From: Alnus glutinosa
Taxonomy: Eukaryota > Streptophyta > Magnoliopsida > Fagales > Betulaceae
DNA length: 64,000 nucleotides
Assembly (NCBI RefSeq): GCF_958979055.1
Contig: NC_084891.1
Span: 29,632,001 to 29,696,000 of the forward strand
Reading direction: 5' to 3'
Positions within the stretch are counted from its first letter, which is position 1; the number at the start of each line of letters is the position of its first letter. The notes beneath the pieces are model-generated. The model did no database searches and was not told the origin of the DNA. It saw nothing but the letters and a program-made list of their open reading frames with translations. Below are positions 44,900 through 57,564 of the stretch, in pieces. Made by a program: the position numbers and the translations under genes.

Positions 44900-45178
44900 G
44901 GGTCTGTTTGGGTTTGCGATTTTAAAAATAGCGATTTTAAAATGTGCGATTTGAAAAAAGTTATTTTTAAAAACGCAGTTAAGCGTTTGGCAAAATCACA
45001 GTTTAACCTTTAAAATCGCGAATTTACCTTTAAAATTCTGCGTTTTCAAAAAAACAGATTTTCTGCGTTTTCAAATCTCAATTTTTAAAAATGCAGTTCC
45101 CAAACGATCTATGTTCTGCATTTGGTTTAAAATTGTATTTATTGTCTACGAAATCGCAATTTCAAACGCACTCTTAGT
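44900..45178. mobile_element. MITE, about 280 bp (family type copy)
   Basis: Inverted ends TAGGGTCTGTTTGGGTTTGC and GCAATTTCAAACGCACTCTTA (last 20 bases of the right end: CAATTTCAAACGCACTCTTA). The interior is built of AAAATCGC and GCGTTTTC-like motifs and has no ORF. Related copies lie at 39530-39835, 57070-57215 and 62765-62990. No clear target duplication. Confidence 0.7.
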
Positions 45179-46499
45179 AATTGACGACTATCAGGTTTCA
45201 TAAAAAATAACTAAATAAATAAATAAAATTAACATTAAATTTTAATGCCGGTTAAACAGTAAACGACACTAAAATTAAACAATATTTAAAACTACTGTCG
45301 TTTTAACAGTAGACATCACTTTTTCAAGTGCTTGCTAGAGCAATTTAATCAGAATATGTCCCAAAATGCAATCAACTGCTCTACATAAACTAATCAAACT
45401 ATACTTAATTATTCCTCTCAATTTATTAGACAATTTGTAATTTACATCTAATTTTTTTAAAATTTGGTTAATGTATCAGCCTAATTTACCATAACTTCTT
45501 AAAATTGATATGACTTTTAAAATTATCATTAAATATATAACCCGTCCTATGGTTCTATAGATTAAACCCAAGTGTCTTCCGCAAATTGAAGTTAGAATAA
45601 CTTTCAGTTTATAATTTTACCCTCAAGTACCTCAAATGGATAACAAATAAGTATGTTTGGAAAGTGAGTGTGAATTGAATATTTTTAAAGGTAGTAGTAG
45701 TAAAAAGTTATAGATGTGATATAAAGTGAAAAGAATTTATATGAAAAAATAAAAAAAGTTTTGTATTGTAATAATTTTTTTTTATTTAAATAGTAATATA
45801 AAATTATTGATATAATATAAAGTTAAAATATTTTGAAGTTAATAACTTTTAAAAACAATAAAAATAAAGTAAGAGAAATTTTCCTCACATGCCAATCAAG
45901 CCCTTGTCGTTTAATTTTTATCCTGGTCGGAATAGTGCAGACGAAATTAATGCAATGTCTCCTTTTTCCTGAACGTTAAAAATCAATATCATTTTTCTTT
46001 TCTTTTCTTTTTTGTCTGAGCAATACAAATTATCAATGTCATCATTCCCTAATTTAGATAAAAGAATTTACTGTTACTTACTCTGCTTTCTATTCTTCTA
46101 TGTTTGGGTATGCTTCTTGTAATTTTCTACTCAACATGCTTCTTTTATTCCCATTTTACATGTGTATCACACTGTATGTCCATGAAAATACTGAATAAAT
46201 GACAAATATATCATAAAATAGTCACAAATTTATATTTTGAACTTGGAAGGGTACAATATGTCATTATCTCTCGAACACTATCAAATACGTATCTAGACTT
46301 GGTATAATTTTCTGTATAAATTTTCATTGAATCTCTAAAGAAGTCTCCACCTTAGATTAATTTGTTTCAAATTAACTTCCATCTTCAACCTAAAAATTGG
46401 ATATATTAATCTATACAAAACTTCTCGCTTTCTCAAAATGGTTATATTCCCAAGAGCTCCACCCCAAGGTCAATTGAAAGAAATATAACCAACCAATCT
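45179..46499. other. Spacer between NLR3 and the bromodomain gene
   Basis: No gene. The right half (about 46055-46499) matches the spacer at 20726-21088 and forms part of the duplicated segment. Confidence 0.5.
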
Positions 46500-49400
46500 T
46501 CAGAGCTGCAATGCCAAATCCGGCTGCTGAGCTGCTTCAATCTGGACATTAGAACTATGTGAACCTGTTTGCCGAAAGCTCACATTTAGGTCGGGAGGAA
46601 AAGAAAACGAACCATTCTTATGGTGCATTGCCGATCTCTGCCAAGATGCTTTCCCACCAAGCACCACTTCTGATGTCGTACCAGAGCCTAGGGCCAGTAA
46701 ATTTCCAGAATGTGTTCTTGCAGTTTCAGGGAACCCGGCTTCATTTGATTCATGATTCTTTCTAGACATTGGGCAGATGGTAGTGTTGCCACTTGAATCT
46801 ATACCAAGCATTTGCGATGGCACTGAAGTATCTGACCCAAACCCACCATTTAAACCATTGATATCAGAGCAAATTGAGTGTTTCTGCTGAATCCCAAAAC
46901 GAGGCACAGGTTCTCTTCCACCAATACTACTCTTCAGTGAAATCAACTCACTTTTAGAATCTAAATCTGTACTTTCAAAGTCTTCTCGACCTTGCCACAA
47001 AAATCCATTTGCAAAAACAGTGTTTGAGTCAGATGTGCTCTGATGGAGAAGCTTGCTTGTATTGTCATATGGTATTGAGCTCTCTGAAGATTTCTCCTCA
47101 GTAAATAAAGACTGCAGGTGCTTTAATGCCTCGTTTTCTCCTATCCATCCAGGACCAAACTTGAGTCCGACGGGTAAAACTCTTTCAATTTTCTTTGAAG
47201 CAATCTTCCAAACTACAGGCCCAAGATCTGCTGCAAATTGAGTGATGCTTCTTGCATAACCATGCTCCAAGTGTATACCTACCTGATTTATACATTTACA
47301 ATAGAAAAATTGGTTACAAATAGGCAACAATATAGAACCAGTCCACAAACAGCAATCACTCATAATAAATATGAGTAAATAAGTACTTCTCTTCGGGGCA
47401 GGACAAATAAGTACTTGTCATTCAATTAGACCATCTTAGTGATACATCAAACCAAGACACATCACCAACTTCATGCGTATTATTGATGGTTTCCAACAAT
47501 AATCTATTGTTGCAGATGATGCACATGGCATTCAGAAAAAGAAATTTGGCTAGAATACAATCCATAATCCCCCCCCCACCGCGCCCCCCCCTCCTCCCTT
47601 TTCCTCTCCCAAATTCCCGAAGCCCATAGCAAGAGAGAGAAACATAGAAGAATACCAATAGAGAAAAAAAAAAAAAAAAAAAAAACACTTATACATACCG
47701 CCATTAGTTGCTTCAATTCTCCTTCAAGGTTGGCCAAGATGGATAGCCCATGACCAGTATCCAACGAGTGCTTATAGGTGTCACGCCTATTCTCATCTAT
47801 AGCAAATTGGTTCTTCCCATTCTTCAAAACACTCTTCAAAACAGAAGCTGCAATCCAAGGGAAAAATGGCTCAGCAATTGTAGAAAAGGCTAAAAAATTG
47901 AAATAACATAAAATTAAAAAAAATAAAATAAAATTACATACACAATATATAAAGCAAACAACACACCCAGTTCAAATCTTACCTGGAAATTCATTCTCCC
48001 ATTCAGACCGCCGACTCGTACAAGTTTCATTGTTCTGAGACCCATGGGAGACCTTGACCAATGCATCAGCAAGGGGCAACTTGTCTGAAGTAGGTGCTTT
48101 TCTTAGATTGTAAGCATAGGACTGCCCTGCATTACCTCCTACAGAGGCAAGAGCTGGATCTGAGGAAGGCTCAGGACTAACATGCTCAAAAGGAGATCTA
48201 CCAAGGGACTTCTTCAGGTTTTTTCCTGGAGGTCTACCTCTCCGCACAACTTTGGGTTGTGGCTCATTATCATCACTATCTTGCCTCACATTTTTGAAGT
48301 CCTTTTTTGCCAACTCTAACATAGACCTTGCCTAAGAAAAAAGTGGAGTTTCAATAATGCAATAAAGAGAACCCCAAACCAGTGATGAGAATACAAGTTC
48401 AGACATGATCAAACCTGTCTAAAATAAATAGTATCCGGAGCATTATACTGCATCCCATTTGTACATATTAGAAACACGTCTTTCTGCACAAGTTAAATAG
48501 TAACAAGATTTAGATTCCTCTGAGTTTAGCAGGAAACCAACTGTCTGTGTACAGGCTAAGGTAGAAACGCATTTTGTTACAAGGTCAGGAATCATAAAAC
48601 TGCAAAATATCATGTTGTGGACTCGCCTTTGGTCAACTGATCCAAGATCAAAGCCATTTTTATAATAATTCTCACTAGAATATACCACAAAAACCATGGA
48701 ATGCAAGTATGCAACAGCACAAGTCATTTATCAAAGATGCTGGAGTCTTTAACTCATGCTGTACAAGCACATTCAATTAAGACAGCCTCACACTCTCAAG
48801 AGCCTCGACCATTTCATATTTTTTTTTTTTGATGAGTAACAGAAATTTCATTAAAAGCACAAAGTGCGATCAAGTACACAGGGATATACAAGAACAACAA
48901 CTAAGAAGAAGAGGAAAACAATACAAGAAAATCATTATAACTAATCACTAAAGGGGCAAGGAACGCAGCCGTCCAAGAGTACAAAGAAAAAAGAAATGAA
49001 CTCCTCAATGGTTCTTTATTTGTCCTCCAACTGTCTATCGTTGATCAGATTCTCTTTTTACTTTTTTTTTTTTTTTGTTCGCAGACACTGTAAGGCCATC
49101 CAGTAAGTTCTAATGACAAAACATTCTAGGTTGTCCTCATGTTTCAAGTTCCTTTTGCTTTACTTTCATCACAGAGCAGCCACAAGTTGAATGAAATTAG
49201 TTCTTCCTCATTTTACCGGTTGTCAATCATTCAACAAAGGAATATACACTCATTTTTCAAATGATGTTCCTTGATGACTGACCGAAATTACCAAATGGTA
49301 AATGTCTCAGGGCAATGAAAACCATTAGTAGAGACATTATTCGCCTAACAGAAATGGGATCAATCAACACCTGAAGGCTGAAAGGTCACCAGTGACAAAT

Positions 49401-52055
49401 CTAGCCCAAGGAAAAACAAGATGAAGTATATTTGCTGCATTCAAGTTATATCAATGTCAATATATATATATCAATGTCGATATTACCTAGAAAGCCAGGA
49501 ATTTCTGCAAGAATTATTGACAGCCAAAGATCATTCAGCCAAAGTTCACATAGGTTTGATACTTAAATTCCATTTTTTTTTTCCCTTCATGGTAGGGGTA
49601 GTGGACCAAATATTTTAACTACGAAGCTGGAGATCCCAAATCATATCCCACAAACACAGTAAGTGGTCCATATAAAGTACTGAAGAAAACATCACAAACT
49701 CCCCTTCCAAAAGCGGTGGCAGAGTAACTTGCTTTAATCATTTTCTTAGTGAAAGCGAACAAATCCATATTGATAGATTCAATTAATTTTATCTCAGGAC
49801 CGAACTTCTTCGGATTCATAAACCAAGGTCTTGGTTTCTAAGATTCTCATCTGCCTTTTTTTAACCCTGGGGAGCCTCACAAGATAAAACCTAGTATATG
49901 ACTTTAATTATTACAGCCGAAAGGACTTCCTAGATGGGACAATCACGATCAACCAACAAGGAATTGAAGCCCATTGCTTCTTAGAAAATACAAGTACCAA
50001 AGCAAATTTTCGAAACTCTTGAATTGAAGCCCTGGTTCCTTCAAGTGGCGATGTTGTTCATACAATTTTTTTAATGCAGGAAAATCAAGACTAATTTAAT
50101 ATTCAATTCAGCCAAAAATTAAAAGCAAACAACAATTTTGCTAAGTAAGCTATAACTTCCCAAAACAAAGCGAGCTGAATGCATGAAATTGTGGGTCATG
50201 AAGAAGATTATTATAAAAAAGACAGAGGATTCAGTGAGCAGCACCCAGCAGTCACAAGTAAATTCATTACTTGAAAAGAAAACCTAGGAGTGAAGGCATG
50301 AAAGTACATGTGCGTGTGCACAAACACAGGCAAGAATATAAGATAACACGAAGAAAATCTATGACCTATGAAATAGTCAAAACAGAATTATATCAAGAGA
50401 CAGATTGACGATTAGGCAACTCTGGTTACAGTATAAGTGTCTGTACGTCTGCAATTCTGGTTACAGAATTATATGTCTGTCTATAAATTTGCATAAAATG
50501 CATTCTCAAACCAACCTCAAACTGTTCCAAGTTGGCATAAGCTCCCCCGTCTAGTTTCTTCCTCACGGTTCCAAAATCCATTGGGTTCTCAATGATGTCA
50601 TGGTAATCAGGAAGCTGTTGGGAAATAAATTTAAAACAAATCAAGAAACGGGTATTCGAATATCATACAGAAGTCCAAACTCAACATAAAAATATGCACC
50701 TCTTCCGGATCTACAGGCTCCGAGAATACCCCACGAGTGTCCTTTCTGCGAGCGAGTTGGAAGAAACCGATCAAAACCCAGTTAAAAAAGTAAACAAAAA
50801 ATAAAAAATAAAACCTTAGAAGCTAAAAACAAAACACACTTTTGAAGCCTGTCAAGGATGAACACCAGCAACTTTTTGTCTGGCAAAGGTGTCGTGGGAC
50901 CGGACTCCACCTGCGACCCTGTCCATATAAAATGACATAATTAAATTTATTCACTATGAAAAAACAAAAATCAGTCACTATGAAAATTCCCCACAATGCC
51001 TTTTCAGCAAAGAATTGAGATTGATTGACAGTTCGATACCATGTATGGTGTCTGTCGCTTTCCAAACCCTTTCGCCCTGCAAAATTATCCAATATCAATG
51101 GGGGAAAATCCAAATAAAAACTAAACAAAAAGAAGCATTGAATAAATACTTTCAGTCATTACTAGAAAGCGGGGAAAAAAAAAATACATGGAAAGTAATA
51201 TTAAAGGCAACAAGAGTACAGGTGGGGGAAAAACCCGGAAATAATTAAAGGAAGGGACAAATTAAAGCTTTTCCAGACGTGAAGGGTGTGTTTCTGTGTG
51301 TATTAATACATACAATAAGAACATAAAACAAATAAATAAATTGAAGATTTAAATTAGGAAATAATAATAAAGAAAAAACTGAAAAGCCCACCCAAATTTC
51401 AATAAAACTAAAGAATATCACTAACTTAGACCGAGTCAAACTCGTCCATCCACTCGTTGATCCAACGAGCCCACCAACACCAAAAGCAACGAAATTGCCC
51501 GCGCAATCCAAGCTACTCGATTACTTTTCAAAACGCAACGGCAACAGAAGCAGTATATATGTTTCTTAAAACGTTTTCAGAAAATGACTTTCACAGAGAG
51601 AGAGAATTTTATTCGTTGAATAAATTGGTGATCATCACCGTTATTGCGTCAGTTCCGAGATGGACGGCGCTGATCTTGCGCCTCTTGATCGCCGCCTCGG
51701 GATCCTCGACATCCGCATTCGAATCAGAGCCGGACGGACTCGAGCCAATCGACAAGGAATTCGGCGACACTGTTGTGTAATGTGGATGGGGGTTCAGACC
51801 GAGTAGGAGCTTGTGCTTCTTTTCTTTCCGTTCGTCGTCGTCTTCTACGCCGGAAATACACTCCGGCCGGTCCGGGTCAGAGTTCCGGCGAGTGGCGCGA
51901 CGGCTAGGGTTAGCGCTCAAATTGAAAGAATTAGAGTTTTGTTGTTGTTGTTCTTTTAGAGAGCGTTTTTGGAGATCTAAGAGAGAGGGGCGACCCTTCT
52001 TCTTCTTCTTCTGCTCCTGATGCATCGTCATCGTCGTCTCTGATATCTCGCCCAT
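46500..52055 (-). CDS. Bromodomain protein, plant SWI/SNF-associated type
   Basis: Nine exons on the minus strand, all GT-AG and frame-consistent, total 675 residues: 51639-52055, 51040-51076, 50840-50918, 50700-50745, 50516-50614, 48415-48483, 47983-48331, 47699-47847, 46500-47282. Start MGEISETT; a lysine-rich KKKKKGRPSLLDLQKRS segment; KRRKISAV; then the bromodomain (GPTTPLPDKKLLVFILDRLQ, LPDYHDIIENPMDFGTVRKK, and YNAPDT with the acetyl-lysine-binding Asn); later an AT-hook-like RRGRPPGK; and the family C-terminus PPDLN...PDLALQL. This matches the Arabidopsis At1g20670/At1g76380/At5g55040 (BRD1/2/13) group, acetyl-lysine readers of plant SWI/SNF complexes. Nuclear. The last exon is duplicated at 21089-21716 and has lost 60 bases relative to that copy. 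A 2-kb intron carries a LINE piece. Confidence 0.92.
48819..49020 (-). mobile_element. LINE 3' end in a bromodomain-gene intron
   Basis: Poly-T (48819-48830) followed by GATGAGTAACAGAAATTTCATT, the antisense of a typical plant LINE 3' terminus (first 20 bases: GATGAGTAACAGAAATTTCA). It lies in the intron between exons 48415-48483 and 50516-50614, same strand as the gene. The right boundary is approximate. Confidence 0.6.
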
Positions 52056-53528
52056 CGTAATTTCTCTCTCTCTCTCTCTCTCTTGCTTTTTCTCTCTCCC
52101 CAAACAGGTCCTCAATTATTTTTTTATTTTTCAGCCTCTTTTTTTCGCTTAATGAAACATTTTGCGATGTTGGGATTGGTTGAACACGAACCGCGTGCTG
52201 ACGTGGAGTTTAGGTCACGTGAAAGTTGTGAAACGAAGGCTACGGCACGTGACAGAATTTTGGTGCCTTTGTGCCTTGCCATTTAAGAAAAAAAAAAAAA
52301 AAAAAAAAAGTTGTTTCCATTCCTAATACTAATATTTATGCCCACGTAAGGTCCTAAATAACAGTGTTGCCGCATATGATTTGTGAGAGTCGAGGGATAA
52401 TAATAATAATTAAAAAAATAATAATGTTAGAAATTATTTTTTATTTATGTAATAATATCAATTAATTTTTGCATCAAACTTGATTAAAATAGAAAAACAA
52501 ATCAATAATCTACACTACTACATTAATAAAGTAAGATAAAAATGTAATTTTTAATATTACCTTATTAAAAAAAAAAATTAAGGTCCCTAAATTTTATGAT
52601 TTTTTTTTTTTTGGAACTTTTTCTTTTCTAACATTATATCTGTAGAATAAGAGTTGCATCATGTCTTCTATGCTACATGACGCGAGTTGGAGGTATTGCA
52701 TCAAAAATTGAGGACGTGTGGCACTTGAGCTTGTGTCGTTTATACTTTATAGCATAGCATACAAACCAAGGACATACTTGTAATATTAGACTATAGCCTT
52801 TTGTTTTTGTTTTTGAATTATTTTCTTTCACATGAATATTATTAGCATCTTTTTTATATTTTCTCTTGGAGATTCTTAAAAAAAGAAAATGATTATTTTG
52901 TTAAAGTACAAATGGACCCAATTGATTATAAAATGATTTGTGTAGTTGGGCCTGGCTCGAATAGGATTCTCCAATGTAAATGGGCCGAACCCATGAGGCA
53001 AACTTTAATTCATGCTGCCTTTTTTCTGACTTGTCTAAAATTGTCTGCGTGATTCGGCCCATCTCTGAACAGAATTCTCCCATCCGGCCACATGAACAGG
53101 CTCAATGTCAATCCAGGAGGCAAACTAGAGTGCATGAATCGAATTCACAGGGGAAAAAAGAACAAAAGATTGCCTGCGTGCAATGCTTATAAGTTCAAAT
53201 TCTTCTGTTTTACTTTTGGCAGTGAATTTCATGTCCTCTGTGAATTCTTACGATGCAATTAACTAAATCCTGAAAGCATTCATGAAAAAGGTTAAAAGGA
53301 GAAAGAAGAAAACAAATTATTTTTTGTTAAAGGACACTTATTGTTGGCCGAACTGGAGATGAGGCTCCTACCAAATAAGGGAAAAGGTCAATGGAAATCA
53401 TCAGTTCTTAAGGATTAGGAAAGTTTCTAATGCTTAAGTCAATAAATAGTACTCTCATAGAAAACTAAATGAAAAGATTGGGAGATGAAAGAATGTATGT
53501 ACCTAAGAAGGCTCTATGAGGTGGTCAA
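52056..53528. promoter_or_regulatory. Upstream region of the bromodomain gene
   Basis: A (CT)n/(GA)n tract at 52062-52100 marks the leader. Two palindromic G-boxes CACGTG lie at 52216-52221 and 52246-52251, 30 bp apart, about 160-195 bp before the start codon, a typical position for bZIP/bHLH binding. Beyond about 52300 the DNA is AT-rich and holds no gene. Confidence 0.5.
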
Positions 53529-53690
53529 CAGGGGCATAGCTAGATGAAGGCTTAGGGGTCCATGGCCCCCCAAGCTTTTCTCAAAAAAAAAATAATAATA
53601 AGTTTTATTCCTAATTTTTTTTATTTTGGCCCCCTAAAAAAAAAAAATTAATTTGACTCCTCCAAAGTCTAAAAGCTGGTTCCGCCCCTG
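53529..53690. mobile_element. hAT-type MITE, 162 bp
   Basis: Ends CAGGGGCATAGCTAG and CTGGTTCCGCCCCTG are imperfect inverted repeats of the widespread plant CAGGGGCGGA type. Flanking octamers GTGGTCAA (53521-53528) and GTGGTCGA (53691-53698) match at 7 of 8. Same family as 16375-16585. Confidence 0.85.
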
Positions 53691-53924
53691 GTGGTCGATA
53701 TACGTATCTGAGGAGGTTATATGGGGTAGTCCCTTTGATGCTTGCCACATGGCAGGCTTATAGCTCTCATATTATTTTTCATATAGAGGCTGCTTGAGTG
53801 AGCCTAGGATAATTATTTATTGTATCATCAGTTACTTTGCTCATCATTCTTACATAATTTTTTGTGTTAAAGAAAGTGTTACATCACTATTTATTTTAAA
53901 ACTTTAAGCGAAATACTTAATTTA

Positions 53925-54788
53925 AACTGTGCCATATTTTGTGGTATTGTCCATCCTCCGAGGCAGCCTGGCAGGAATGTGGAAGACGTGTCCAAAAGAT
54001 GTCCATCTTGGAGAATGATGGCCGGGGCTTGGTGAAGGTTTTTTTTTGCAAAACTGGAGGAAGAGGAGTTGCTTCAAGCTTTAACTCTGGTTAGACTAAT
54101 CTGGTTGCGCAGGAACTCCTACTTATTTGTCCATGATTTCACATCTCCCGTGTAGCTAGCGCACCATGCGAAAGAGAGCATGGAGTAGTTCACTCGGCCC
54201 GCACAATGTCTTACTCCTAGTGACAGCGGATGGGAGATGCCATCTTATAGTTGGCAAAAACCGGTCCATGGTTGGATGAAACTTAATTGGGATGCTGCTG
54301 TAGATGTGTCGTAAAAAAAAAAAGATGGGAGTGAGAGTGGTTGTGAGGAATTCTTCTGGGTATGTTCAGGCAACTCTGGCTAAGGTGGTGTCCTACATTG
54401 TTGACCCGATTCTCGCAGAAACTGTGGTGGCTTGGCAGCTGTACAATTCTGCTGTGATCTAGGTCTTCAACGTGTGGTTCTGGAGAGTGATTTTTTGACA
54501 GTGATATCCACTCTGAGGCGAGAGGGCTCTTGTTGGAGTGATTATGATCAATTGATAGAAGGCATCTAACATAAACTTAACAGCGTTCATTTATTTGATG
54601 TTAAACAAATTTGACGGGACGCTAATACAGTAGCCCATCGCATAGCTAAAGTAGTAATTTCTCAGTTGTTAGACACGGTCTGAATAGGAAAATGTCCTTC
54701 CTTTATTTAAGGTGTTATACTCGCTGAGTAAGTTTATTCATAATTAATGATATCATTATCATTTTCTTTTTTTAAAAAAAAAAAAATT
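53925..54788 (+). mobile_element. LINE fragment (zf-RVT and RNase H), dead
   Basis: Plus-strand remains of a plant L1-type element: a HILWYCPSSEAAWQE-like zf-RVT piece (with frame breaks), WLRRNSYLFV-like sequence, then GWMKLNWDAAVDVS and MGVRVVVRNSSGYVQATLAK of the RNase H domain, a decayed DANTVAHRIAK-type motif, and poly-A at about 54775. Several stops and frameshifts. Confidence 0.82.
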
Positions 54789-57069
54789 GAAAGCCAACGA
54801 CGAAGACAAAATACATTTGATATGGTATGTTGTTAAATCACCCATTATGGGTTCAGTGGTGCCTAAACAAGAGATTGAGAATTGGATGGAGGCAAAAACA
54901 AGCTCAATCATGACAAGTCAGATATCTCACAACTTTTATCAACATTAAAAGGAACAGAGCTTTCTAAACATTAACGTTGCCGAGCAATTAGTACAAGCAT
55001 CCAAAATTGGTTACATGTCATAAATTGTGTGGTTTTCTTTTTGTGTCAACCATAATGCTTTGAACTTAAGCAAATAATTAAAAGCCACCCAAAACCGGTA
55101 AATTAGGGGGGAGAAAATCTTTAGGGTTGAGAACCAACAAAGAGAAGCAAATGGATTGAACTAACACTAGAACTTAACTAGGAATCAATTGCAGATTGGG
55201 CGTGTACTTATCGGCCTAACCAACAGAGAGGGATAATCGTCCTAGGCTTAAATTTACTCCCACGTGGAGTGAAAGAAAAAATAAACAGTTTGGAGAAGGG
55301 CTGCGTAAATCCACAGATTTTCTGACCGTCAACCTAATTTCGATTGGTGCAAATCGGCTTTCGACAGTGGGCTGAGGTAGTGCCGGATTTGATTTTAGAT
55401 TGACAAAAGTTTGAGTAAGCATCGGAAAATCTAATAGATTTTTTATTTTTATTTTACCCGACCTGACTTTTATTTAAAAAGAATTATTATTATAAATTGA
55501 TGAGGTTTTGATTAAAGTCCACAATGGCATCATTTTGAAGAAGCTATAAATTTGTTTAAATCCCACCTGAGTGCACCTCTGTTGAATCTTTTTGGTCAGC
55601 GAGCTATCTTTAATTTTGACAAAAACGAAGAGACGATCTCTACGTTTTCATCTGTGAAAGATAAAGAAATCTCCATCTTCGACCCTGACCCAACTCCAAC
55701 TATTTCGATTGTATTTGATTTTGACTTTTGCCTACCTCTAGCTCAAACGGATCAAGACTTTCTTCATTTGAAGTGAAAAGGAGATGAATGAGTGATGTTG
55801 CATGCTCATTTTTTTATCTCACTCCCATATATTGGACTGATATGGTAGTTTATAATCATCTCCTATCCTACTTTTAAATTATTAGTCTAATATGACAGTG
55901 TCCGTCAATCTAGTAAAATGTGAGATGCGTATTTAAAATTATTCAAAGATAAATTGCATTTAACGGTACATTATACCATGTTATTTAAAATTTTCAAATG
56001 ATGCATAAAAATTGGTATTTTGGTTAGGATCCTAAAGAGACCAAGAATAATGAGACGACGTGTAACATTATTTACGAGAATATACTGTAGTTAATAAATC
56101 TATCAAATTTAATCTTACTACTAAAAAGGCAGTATGAATACTTTTGCAGGCATTCAAGGCGAGTATTAGAAGTGGCGGCGCCTCTCGTTTCCCAGCCGGT
56201 CATCGGTCTCCTTTAAATGCTCTTATCAATTTTAAACTCTCTTGACATATTCCGGAGCAATGGTAATCTCACGAAAGAGTAACCTGGCCACGTCACCCAA
56301 AGGAAATCTGAGTGGGCTATCACTTGCCCACTTCTAGACACTCTTCCCTGTCTCTCTCCCTGATTCATTTATCTTTTACTTAAGGAGCAGATTGTAATTT
56401 CATCACTGAGGAAAGGAAACCCCCAAAAGGATTATTTGTCATTTCTTTTTGTTAACCGGATAAGAACCAAATATACAAACATCTAAAAGAAAATCAAGTA
56501 GATCATTTCACAATTGTCTTTTGTATAGAGTTTATCTATGAGGGTTAATTGGATAAGTACCAAATATAAAAGTCATTCTTATGTTGGGGTGGCTGTGCCA
56601 ATTACCTATTTCTGCTTAGACTCTTTCTTGGATGATTTGATTGCCCCCTTGTCAATAGGTCAATTATTATTATTTTTATTTTTTAAATAAAAAAAAAAAA
56701 AAAAAAACTTCGATTTCTTAATAAAATAAAAAATTGTTTTTTAAGTGGTATGGCGAAACTAGTTACATGGAATTATAGGGTTAATACCATGTGCGTGTTT
56801 AGATAGTTTTGGAGGAAAGGATTTAAATGAAAAATGACAAAAATTTCTTACAAACTAATTTCTAAAAAATTTCATATAACCCACATATAAGATTGACATG
56901 TGTCCCTTAACAAGTGAGAATCAAATATTTTTTTATTAATACTATTAAAAAAGCATGCGAGAAGCACATACTATTAAAAAAACATGTGATTCTCACATGC
57001 AAAGAGACACACGTCAATTTTATTTCTCTTTAATGAAAAATGCAAAATACTTGAAGAGTTAAAAGGTAA
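54789..57069. other. Intergenic, no gene recognised
   Basis: Small ORFs (55216-55422 minus, 55552-55776 plus) show no recognisable family. A CCACGTCAC element lies at about 56288 in a less AT-rich stretch (56150-56360) that could be a distal promoter for the TANGO2-like gene. A poly-A run lies at about 56690-56707. Confidence 0.35.
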
Positions 57070-57215
57070 ATTTAGGGTCCACTTGGGTTTGTAGTTTCAG
57101 AACATAGAATTTTAAAATACAATTAAATGTTTGATAAAATAACAGTTTAACCTTTAATATTACAGTTTAGTTATGTTTAAAAACTTAGCAAAATCGCATG
57201 GCGTAAATGAAACTC
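57070..57215. mobile_element. MITE family member, partial
   Basis: TAGGGTCCACTTGGGTTTG, AATTAAATGTTTGATAAAAT and CAGTTTAACCTTTAAT follow the order of the copy at 44900-45178; the right end is degenerate. Confidence 0.5.
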
Positions 57216-57564
57216 TTAAGACCCCAAGAGCAAATTGAAATAGCGCAATTATTCACCGACTAAAAATTTATATTTTTTTCTTTTTTAAATGGAGGTGACC
57301 GTGCTAACTGCTAGGGAGGCCATGGCCACCTGTTTTGTACATACCAGTGTACCACAATATGTACCTCATAGATGCTGTACCGAGTTCAGAAGCCTATAAA
57401 GTAAGAACAACTCTCTGGACCATTATTAAGCCAAAACAGTAGACATACTGTCAAGTGCGCGCGCGTATGTCTCGATTCCATTGTTCCATAATTCTTGCTT
57501 GCCATAACGATTCTCTCATTATTTCAGTAGGCCAAGCTTTCAGACCGTCAAGTTCATCAGAACA

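Noticed and set aside
49421-49618. Plus-strand ORF inside the bromodomain gene
   Set aside because: Lies in an intron on the opposite strand, with no recognisable domain.
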